The position numbers and the translations under genes were made by a program. Of a stretch of 36,009 nucleotides of DNA, positions 28,864 through 36,009 are shown piece after piece. Numbering within the stretch: position 1 is the first letter of the stretch; each line of letters begins with the position of its first letter. Origin of the DNA: Prevotella sp. Its GTDB lineage: Bacteria > Bacteroidota > Bacteroidia > Bacteroidales > Bacteroidaceae. Under the pieces are notes generated by a model. That model searched no databases, had not been told where the DNA came from, and saw only the letters and a program-made list of their open reading frames with translations. The stretch is from assembly GCA_017458125.1 (NCBI GenBank), contig JAFTGB010000007.1:1-36009 (forward strand). Direction: 5' to 3'.

Positions 28864-29835
28864 TCAATTGTTAACTGAACCTCCCACGATGTCGAGCAAC
28901 TCGTTGGTGATAGCCTGCTGACGACTCTTGTTGTACTGCAGGTTGAGTTGACGGAGCAACTCATCGGCATTGTCGGTAGCCGTCTGCATGGCCACCATAC
29001 GGGCAGCATGCTCTGAGGCATTCGAATCGAGCAGCGCGGTGTAGAGCATCAGGTGGGCGAGTTTCGGGATGAGTTGTGAGAGCACGGTATCCATATCTGG
29101 TTCCACGATGAAGTTGTCGTTGAGTGGCTTCACTTCTTCCCTCTCACCTCTGGCCTCTGGCCTCTCCCCTCGCCTCTTCAGATACTCCTGCGACTCCTTG
29201 GTGGCGATGACCGATGTCAGGTCGCGCTCGTGGTCGCGCTCCAACTCTTCCTCCACGTCGATGGGTAGGAAGGTTTTGCGAGTGAGCACCTGCGAGCCAG
29301 CCGACTTGAAGTGGTGGTAGATGAGTTCCACCTTATCAATCTGGCCGTCGGCGAACTTCTGTCCGAGTTCCATTGCGATGTCGATGCACTGGCTGACGTT
29401 GGGTTTGTCGGCAAGTGCAGAGAACTCGCCCTGCACGTTGTAGCCCAATTTCATTGCCTTCTCGTAGACCTTGCGCCCGACAGGATAGACCTCGATATCG
29501 GAGATGCCCTGCTCCCGGTACTCGGCCACCACCTTCTGCATCATCTTGATCGTGTTGGCATTGAAGCCACCGCAGAGCGATGAGTTGGAGGAGAAGACCA
29601 CCAGGGCAGCCCGCTTGACGGGACGCACCTTGTCGTAGATGGTCTGGGCCTCTGCCTCTGCTGCGAGGAACGACTTGAGGATGTGTTCCAGCATGGTCTC
29701 GTAGGGCAGCATGTTCTGGATAGCCACCTGTGCGTGGTGCAGTTTGCTGGAGGCCACCATCTTCATCGCCGACGTGATCTTGCGCGTGGAGTTGACTGAG
29801 GCTATGCGGCCTTTAATTTCTTTCAGGCTGGGCAT
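28864..29835 (-). CDS. atpG: ATP synthase F1 subunit gamma
   Basis: 323 residues, longer than the usual ~290. The rotor shaft of F1. N-terminal SLKEIKGRIASVNSTRKITSAMKMVASSKLHHA and C-terminal ASEHAARMVAMQTATDNADELLRQLNLQYNKSRQQAITNELLDIVGG are the invariant coiled-coil ends. The central Rossmann-like part includes SNSSLCGGFNANTIK. Between SQEYLK and PLNDNFIVEPD are 16 extra residues (RRGERPEARGEREEVK) encoded by GA-rich tandem 7-mers (29128-29175). Last gene of the operon, 6 nt after atpA, followed by the terminator. Confidence 0.96.
   Translation of the reverse strand: MPSLKEIKGRIASVNSTRKITSAMKMVASSKLHHAQVAIQNMLPYETMLEHILKSFLAAEAEAQTIYDKVRPVKRAALVVFSSNSSLCGGFNANTIKMMQKVVAEYREQGISDIEVYPVGRKVYEKAMKLGYNVQGEFSALADKPNVSQCIDIAMELGQKFADGQIDKVELIYHHFKSAGSQVLTRKTFLPIDVEEELERDHERDLTSVIATKESQEYLKRRGERPEARGEREEVKPLNDNFIVEPDMDTVLSQLIPKLAHLMLYTALLDSNASEHAARMVAMQTATDNADELLRQLNLQYNKSRQQAITNELLDIVGGSVNN
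29128..29175 (-). repeat. GA-rich heptamer repeat inserted in atpG
   Basis: 48 bp on the minus strand consisting largely of AGAGGYN-type heptamers (AGAGGCC, AGAGGCC, AGAGGTG, AGAGGGA), flanked by ordinary atpG sequence. It encodes 16 charged residues in a region that varies between gamma subunits, so the insertion is probably tolerated as a surface loop. Confidence 0.6.
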
Positions 29836-29841
29836 AGGCTA

Positions 29842-31428
29842 TCAGGCTTTATACGTTCCCGCGATGTCGGCCATCACAGCCTCGATCTTGCCGGTGGTCT
29901 CGTCGTCGATCTTTCCGCTGGCGAGCGTCTGGATGACTTCGGGATTTGCCGAGCGCAGTTTGTCGAGGAACTGGTTCTGGCACTCGCGCACCTTATCGAT
30001 GGGCACCTCACGCATCAGTCCATGGACGCCGCAGTAGAGGATGGCGATCTGCTCGCCTACGGGCATCGGGCTGTACTGCGGCTGGATGAGCAACTGGTTG
30101 TTCTTACGTCCACGGTCGAGCGTCATGGCCGTCACGGCATCCATATCGCTGGAGAACTTCGAGAAGGCCTCGAGTTCGCGGTACTGTGCCTGGTCGATCT
30201 TCAGTGTACCGGCCACCTTCTTCATGGACTTGATCTGTGCCGATCCACCCACACGGGATACAGAGATACCGACATTGATGGCGGGACGGAAGCCCTGGTT
30301 GAAGAGGTCGCTCTCGAGGAAGATCTGACCGTCGGTGATAGAGATCACGTTGGTCGGGATGTAAGCCGACACGTCGCCAGCCTGCGTCTCGATGATCGGA
30401 AGGGCGGTCAATGAGCCACCACCCTTCACATGACCCTTCATGCACTCAGGCAGGTCGTTCATCTGCTCGGCCACCTCCTGCTGCTCGTTCATCTTGGCAG
30501 CGCGCTCGAGGAGACGGCTGTGGAGATAGAACACGTCGCCGGGATAGGCCTCACGTCCTGATGGACGGCGGAGGATCAGCGATACCTCACGGTAGGCCAC
30601 GGCCTGCTTCGACAGGTCGTCGTAGACCACGAGGGCTGGCAGTCCGCGGTCGCGGAAGTACTCACCGATGGCAGCACCTGCGAACGGTGCGTAGTACTGC
30701 ATGGCAGCAGGATCAGCAGCCGTAGCGGCCACCACGATGGTGTAAGGCATGGCACCGTGCTCCTGGAGCGTGCTCACGAGGGCGGCGACTGTGGATGCCT
30801 TCTGGCCGATGGCGACATAGATACAATAGACAGGCTTGCCTGCCTCATAGAAACTCTTCTGGTTGATGATGGTATCCACGGCGATGGCGGTCTTACCCGT
30901 CTGACGGTCGCCGATGATGAGTTCGCGCTGTCCGCGGCCGATGGGGATCATCGAGTCGATGGCCTTCAGACCGGTCTGCAGCGGCTCCTTCACGGGCTGA
31001 CGGTAGATCACGCCGGGAGCCTTACGGTCGAGCGGCATCTCGAATGCGTCGCTCAGGTCGATATCTCCCTTGCCGTCGATAGCCTGTCCCAGCGGGTTGA
31101 TGACGCGGCCGAGCATGTTGTCGTTGACACGGATCGAGGCGATGCGCTTGGTGCGCTTCACGACCATGCCCTCCTTGATGCCCGACGTACCGCCGAGGAG
31201 CACACAACCGACGTTGTCTTCCTCGAGGTTCATCACGATGGCCATCGTCCCGTTCTCGAATTCCAACAACTCGTTGGCCTCGGCGTTGCGGAGTCCGTAG
31301 ATGCGGGCCACGCCGTCGCTCACGGTGAGCACGGTGCCGACCTCGTCGAACTTCTCAGCGTTGGAGATACCCTTGAGTTGGTCGAGCAGGACCTGGGATA
31401 CTTCGCTTGGTTTAATCTTATCTGACAT
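29842..31428 (-). CDS. atpA: ATP synthase F1 subunit alpha
   Basis: 528 residues. The non-catalytic nucleotide-binding subunit of F1. P-loop [15 protein letters not shown], the [36 protein letters not shown] block and the signature [29 protein letters not shown] with the conserved arginine are intact. N-terminal [31 protein letters not shown] is typical. It begins 6 nt after atpH and ends 6 nt before atpG, consistent with tight translational coupling. Confidence 0.98.
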   Translation of the reverse strand: MSDKIKPSEVSQVLLDQLKGISNAEKFDEVGTVLTVSDGVARIYGLRNAEANELLEFENGTMAIVMNLEEDNVGCVLLGGTSGIKEGMVVKRTKRIASIRVNDNMLGRVINPLGQAIDGKGDIDLSDAFEMPLDRKAPGVIYRQPVKEPLQTGLKAIDSMIPIGRGQRELIIGDRQTGKTAIAVDTIINQKSFYEAGKPVYCIYVAIGQKASTVAALVSTLQEHGAMPYTIVVAATAADPAAMQYYAPFAGAAIGEYFRDRGLPALVVYDDLSKQAVAYREVSLILRRPSGREAYPGDVFYLHSRLLERAAKMNEQQEVAEQMNDLPECMKGHVKGGGSLTALPIIETQAGDVSAYIPTNVISITDGQIFLESDLFNQGFRPAINVGISVSRVGGSAQIKSMKKVAGTLKIDQAQYRELEAFSKFSSDMDAVTAMTLDRGRKNNQLLIQPQYSPMPVGEQIAILYCGVHGLMREVPIDKVRECQNQFLDKLRSANPEVIQTLASGKIDDETTGKIEAVMADIAGTYKA

Positions 31429-31434
31429 TGTTGT

Positions 31435-31971
31435 TTACTTTTTTAGTGTATTAAGAATATTGTTGAGTTTCGCCTTGACACTCGCATCCATGCGATATGT
31501 GTCGTATTCGAGGATGAATCCACCGATGATGTCGGGGTTCACCTCAGTCTCAAACTCCACAGTTCCATTAGTCTTACTCTCCACCATCTTGCGCATCTTC
31601 TGCTCAGTGGCAGGAGAGACGGCAGCGGCGGTGATCAGTCTGCCACGGATGACGTTCTTCTGTTGGCGGTAAAGAGTGACGTACGAATTGGCGATGAATT
31701 GCATCACGTTCTCCCGGTCTTCCTTCAGCACGAGGCCGATGAATGCCTTGACCAGAGCAGAGGGCTTCTTGCCGACAGCCGTCAGCAGCAACTCCTGCTT
31801 CTTGTCCTTCGAGAGCATCGGGTTGTCAATCGTCTGCCGCAACTGTGGCACCTCGGCATAACTCTTGGCGAGGGTCTGCATCTCCTGATAGACCTCCGTC
31901 TCGATCTTTGCGTCGGTGGCACTCTTGAGCAGCGCCCTGGCATAACGAACCGATATAACTCCTATATCCAT
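31435..31971 (-). CDS. atpH: ATP synthase F1 subunit delta
   Basis: 178 residues from ATG at 31971; an in-frame TTG right after the atpF stop is a less likely start. Delta links F1 to the b-subunit stalk. Family features are ISVRYARALLKSATDAKIETEVYQEM at the N-terminus and EFETEVNPDIIGGFILEYDTYRMDASVKAKLNNILNTLKK at the C-terminus. Seven nt separate it from atpF. Confidence 0.95.
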   Translation of the reverse strand: MDIGVISVRYARALLKSATDAKIETEVYQEMQTLAKSYAEVPQLRQTIDNPMLSKDKKQELLLTAVGKKPSALVKAFIGLVLKEDRENVMQFIANSYVTLYRQQKNVIRGRLITAAAVSPATEQKMRKMVESKTNGTVEFETEVNPDIIGGFILEYDTYRMDASVKAKLNNILNTLKK

Positions 31972-31977
31972 ACGCAA

Positions 31978-32475
31978 TTACTCCTTGGAAGAAACCTCAT
32001 CCAGCATACGGTCGATCAGATCCATCTGCGCCTTGTCGCTCTTCAGGTTCTCCTTGAGCACCTTCTCGGCAATCTCGACGCTGAGGGTAGCTACTTGCTT
32101 GCGGATGTCGGCAATGGCGGCCTTCTTCTCCTGCTCGATGGCGACGCGGGCGTCTTCCATCAACCGGGCTCCTTCGGCACGGGCCTTGTCCTGGGCTTTC
32201 TCTACGATGGCATCGCGGGTCTCGGCAGCCTCCTTAAGGATCTGTGCCTGCTTCTCGCGAGCCTCCTGCAAGATGGATTCACCTTCTTTCTGTATATTGG
32301 CAAGTCGCTCGTTGGCCTCATGCGCCTTACGCAGTGAGTCATCGATGAAAGCCTGGCGCTCCTTCACCATTCCGGTGATGACAGGAAAGCCGAACTTCCA
32401 GAGGATGAACAGCACCACGAGGAACGTGATGGACATCCAGAACAACAGGCCAGTACTCGGAATCAATAAATCCAT
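31978..32475 (-). CDS. atpF: ATP synthase Fo subunit b
   Basis: 165 residues: one N-terminal membrane helix (GLLFWMSITFLVVLFILWKFGFPVI) followed by a long charged helix rich in Ala, Glu and Lys (EANERLANIQKEGESILQEAREKQ and onward), the peripheral stator stalk. Length and layout are normal. It precedes atpH by 7 nt and follows atpE by 46 nt. Confidence 0.96.
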   Translation of the reverse strand: MDLLIPSTGLLFWMSITFLVVLFILWKFGFPVITGMVKERQAFIDDSLRKAHEANERLANIQKEGESILQEAREKQAQILKEAAETRDAIVEKAQDKARAEGARLMEDARVAIEQEKKAAIADIRKQVATLSVEIAEKVLKENLKSDKAQMDLIDRMLDEVSSKE

Positions 32476-32521
32476 ACGCTGAATTTTAACCGTTTTAAGT
32501 TCTTACCTTCTTACCTTTGCC

Positions 32522-32776
<255 letters not shown>

Positions 32777-32798
32777 TTATTAATGTTTTAAATGTTAA

Positions 32799-33851
32799 TT
32801 ATTCATGTTCGGGTTCAACTCTCGCCAAGCCGATGAACACGGCGGAGAGCATGGTGAATACCATGGCCTGGATGAAGCAGACCAGACACTCCAGACACAT
32901 CATGAAGATGCTCATGATGACGCTGAGGGCTGACATCGATAACTGTACGGCGACAGCCTGCGAAGCCACCAGGAAGATGATACACGTGATAGCCACCGCA
33001 ATGGCATGACCTGCCATCATGTTGGCGAAAAGTCGGATCATCAGGGCGAAGGGCTTGGTGAAGATACCAACAAACTCAATCACTGGAATGATGGGAATCG
33101 GTGCCTTGAGCCATGTGGGAACCTCTGGCCAGAAGATGTCCTTCCAGTAGTGCTTATTGCCCGAGAACTGCACAATCAGGAAAGTGCAGAGGGCGAGGAA
33201 GAACGTCACGGCTATATTGCCTGTCACGTTACCTGAGCCTGGAGGGAACGGTATCAAGCCCATCACATTGCACGTGAAGATGAAGAAGAAGCAAGTGAGC
33301 AGATAGGGGGTGTACTTCTCGTAGCCCTTCCCTACTCCCGGCTTGATAATCTCATCGACCACGTACATCACGAGCATCTCGACGAAGCCGACGAAGCCAC
33401 CAGGAGCACCATCGGAGGCCTTGCGCTTCTTGTACCAGCGGGCGCTGAACAGGATGCAGCAGAGCAGGATGATGACGTTGATGAACATCACGGCGACCGT
33501 CTTGGTGATGGAAAGGTCGAGGACGGGCTGGCCATTCTCAACTATCTTGCCTGCATTGTCGCCTTCCGTGGCGATGGCCAGCCCGTAAGGGCCCTGGCGC
33601 AGTCCGCTGGCATCGGGATGGTGCTCAAACCTTGAGGAGCAGAACACGTGCCAGCCAGTAGAACTGTTGACGATGACGGGCAGGGGGATAACGAGTGACT
33701 TTCCCTCACCGAGGTCGGTCACATGCCAGTCGTGGGAGTCCTTGATATGCTCAAGCACCACCTCCTTGGCCGAAAAGTCTTCCGCCTGCGCCGCCGGTGC
33801 CATCACCAGCATCAGCAATACAACGCTTAGCAGTCGTTTGATGTGATTCAT
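32799..33851 (-). CDS. atpB: ATP synthase Fo subunit a with extended N-terminus
   Basis: 350 residues, longer than the ~270 of E. coli. The N-terminus is a cleavable-looking signal peptide (LLSVVLLMLVMAPAAQA) and an extra ~110-residue extracytoplasmic region (HVTDLGEGKSLVIPLPVIVN...WHVFCSSRFEHHPDASG), as in other Bacteroidetes. The membrane part follows, with the essential Arg in FALMIRLFANMMAGHAIAV and conserved NVMGLIPF. It forms the proton half-channels against the c-ring. Between the 87-residue membrane protein and atpE in the operon. Confidence 0.96.
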   Translation of the reverse strand: MNHIKRLLSVVLLMLVMAPAAQAEDFSAKEVVLEHIKDSHDWHVTDLGEGKSLVIPLPVIVNSSTGWHVFCSSRFEHHPDASGLRQGPYGLAIATEGDNAGKIVENGQPVLDLSITKTVAVMFINVIILLCCILFSARWYKKRKASDGAPGGFVGFVEMLVMYVVDEIIKPGVGKGYEKYTPYLLTCFFFIFTCNVMGLIPFPPGSGNVTGNIAVTFFLALCTFLIVQFSGNKHYWKDIFWPEVPTWLKAPIPIIPVIEFVGIFTKPFALMIRLFANMMAGHAIAVAITCIIFLVASQAVAVQLSMSALSVIMSIFMMCLECLVCFIQAMVFTMLSAVFIGLARVEPEHE

Positions 33852-33868
33852 TATTACCTAATTATTAC

Positions 33869-34132
33869 TTAATGTCTTAATTTCAGTGTCACAACCATCA
33901 TGATCGCGTACATTATTATAAATATGGCGGCGAATCGGATGGTGTCTTCTCTATTCTCGGTGAAGAATACGTAGAGCCCGACAACCGTTGCGACGAGCAG
34001 CATACGTATCGTTGCCATGATCAGATAGAAGTGGACGAGGTGATCGGGCGAATGCCGCTTGACCAGGTCGTATCCCTTCACGTAGGCCACACCTAACAGG
34101 GTGAAGAAGAGGGCGGAGAGGAAGTATTCCAA
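33869..34132 (-). CDS. Small membrane protein of the ATP synthase operon (AtpI-like position)
   Basis: 87 residues with about three hydrophobic segments: YFLSALFFTLLGVAYVKGY, LIMATIRMLLVATVVGLYVFF and FAAIFIIMYAIMMVVTLKL. Sequence is not clearly AtpI, but its place between atpC and atpB is where Bacteroidetes keep a small hydrophobic gene that may assist assembly of the a/c complex. Stop is 17 nt before atpB. Confidence 0.8.
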   Translation of the reverse strand: MEYFLSALFFTLLGVAYVKGYDLVKRHSPDHLVHFYLIMATIRMLLVATVVGLYVFFTENREDTIRFAAIFIIMYAIMMVVTLKLRH

Positions 34133-34142
34133 GACCGTAGGC

Positions 34143-34379
34143 TTAGTCTTCCTCCAGTTCTACGCAGAGCGAGACCTGATTCTTCTGTACCTCCACGAAT
34201 CCACCGAGGATCGGCAACTGTGTACCCGCATACTCCACCACACCTTTCATCAGGGTGGAGATGATGGGGGCATGACCGCTGAGAATCTCGAAGTTGCCCT
34301 GTGTGCCAGGCACTTTCACGCTCTCCACCTCACCAGTGAACTCTATCCTTTCGGGCGAAACTATCTTCAACTGCAACAT
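34143..34379 (-). CDS. atpC: ATP synthase F1 subunit epsilon, short form
   Basis: 78 residues, only the N-terminal beta-sandwich: LQLKIVSPERIEFTGEVESVKVPGTQGNFEILSGHAPIISTL, then GFVEVQKNQVSLCVE. The C-terminal two-helix domain that inhibits ATP hydrolysis in E. coli is absent. Such short epsilon subunits are usual in Bacteroidetes. It begins 30 nt after atpD and ends 10 nt before the small membrane protein gene. Confidence 0.93.
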   Translation of the reverse strand: MLQLKIVSPERIEFTGEVESVKVPGTQGNFEILSGHAPIISTLMKGVVEYAGTQLPILGGFVEVQKNQVSLCVELEED

Positions 34380-34409
34380 AATCTGATATACGATTACCGA
34401 TTTACCAAT

Positions 34410-35951
<1,542 letters not shown>

Positions 35952-35982
35952 TTAAATTTATAAATTTTTTAGTAACAGCCTT

Positions 35983-35991
35983 GCAAAGATA
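35983..35991 (-). promoter_or_regulatory. -7 promoter box of the ATP synthase operon
   Basis: Minus-strand TATCTTTGC, a perfect Bacteroidetes -7 box, 46 nt upstream of the atpD ATG. The leader between them is very A+T-rich. Confidence 0.8.
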
Positions 35992-36009
35992 GGTAATTTT
36001 TCCCAAATA

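Noticed and set aside
30757-31425. Long open frame antisense to atpA (and similar ones antisense to atpF/atpH, glycerate kinase, SNF2 genes)
   Set aside because: These are shadows of the codon bias of strong genes; no promoter, no recognisable domain, and the sense gene is certain.

Overview
The window looks like chromosomal DNA of a Prevotella-like member of the Bacteroidales. Three things point there: nearly every gene start is preceded by the Bacteroidetes -7 box TAnnTTTGC (e.g. 16595-16603, 22136-22144, 23891-23899); the F1Fo ATP synthase order is atpD-atpC-small membrane protein-atpB-atpE-atpF-atpH-atpA-atpG; and families typical of gut anaerobes are present (pyruvate:ferredoxin oxidoreductase, Fe/Mn superoxide dismutase, glycerate kinase, DUF4298, DUF1349, TIGR04076). 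The genus is inferred, not proven.

Layout. 1-1248: 3' end of pyruvate:ferredoxin oxidoreductase, facing a bidirectional terminator. 1348-5354 (minus): a tight six-gene unit, TfoX-like protein, NAD(P)H:FMN reductase-like flavoprotein, lipocalin, DUF4298, a SLOG/HTH/restriction-endonuclease-like gene broken by one in-frame TGA, and a pRiA4b ORF-3-like protein. 5474-9105 (plus): a zeta-toxin-like kinase with an overlapping small partner, a carboxypeptidase-regulatory-domain protein, a retropepsin-like aspartyl protease with a PDZ domain, and a YgjP-like metallopeptidase. 9154-13757 (minus): SWIM-SNF2 helicase and an upstream partner. 13814-20515 (plus): a dual-OB-like protein, gene cassette 1 (acyltransferase), a DUF4143 ATPase and a second SWIM-SNF2 helicase. 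20522-22001 (minus): a phosphoribosyltransferase remnant, a membrane protein and an ECF sigma factor. 22173-25720 (plus): an AlkD-sigma fusion, sodB and glycerate kinase. 25832-27208: gene cassette 2 (SGNH hydrolase). 27602-28790: TIGR04076 protein, DUF1349 lipoprotein and an alkD/sodB scar. 28864-35936 (minus): the complete ATP synthase operon with its promoter and terminator.

The most unusual feature is a pair of compact gene cassettes (14900-16484 and 25832-27208). Each has a conserved ~465-bp left block (promoter plus a ~390-nt structured leader), one AT-rich gene fitted 14-17 nt downstream, then after 10-16 nt a conserved 136-bp right block (long hairpin, terminator, conserved end). The left and right blocks match between the two copies, while the genes differ: an acyltransferase-3 membrane protein in one and a membrane-anchored SGNH hydrolase in the other. 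These are the two halves that are fused in OafA/OatA-type O-acyltransferases.

A second layer is a set of short palindromic or tandem repeats inserted in frame inside conserved genes: pRiA4b-like, glycerate kinase, YgjP-like, and probably TfoX and atpG. Two of these share a nearly identical 3' end and one is flanked by a 9-bp direct repeat, resembling the Rickettsia palindromic elements in logic. Other oddities are the AlkD-sigma fusion, its truncated copy at 28679-28790, and a 27-bp repeat linking the cassette 1 border with the phosphoribosyltransferase remnant.
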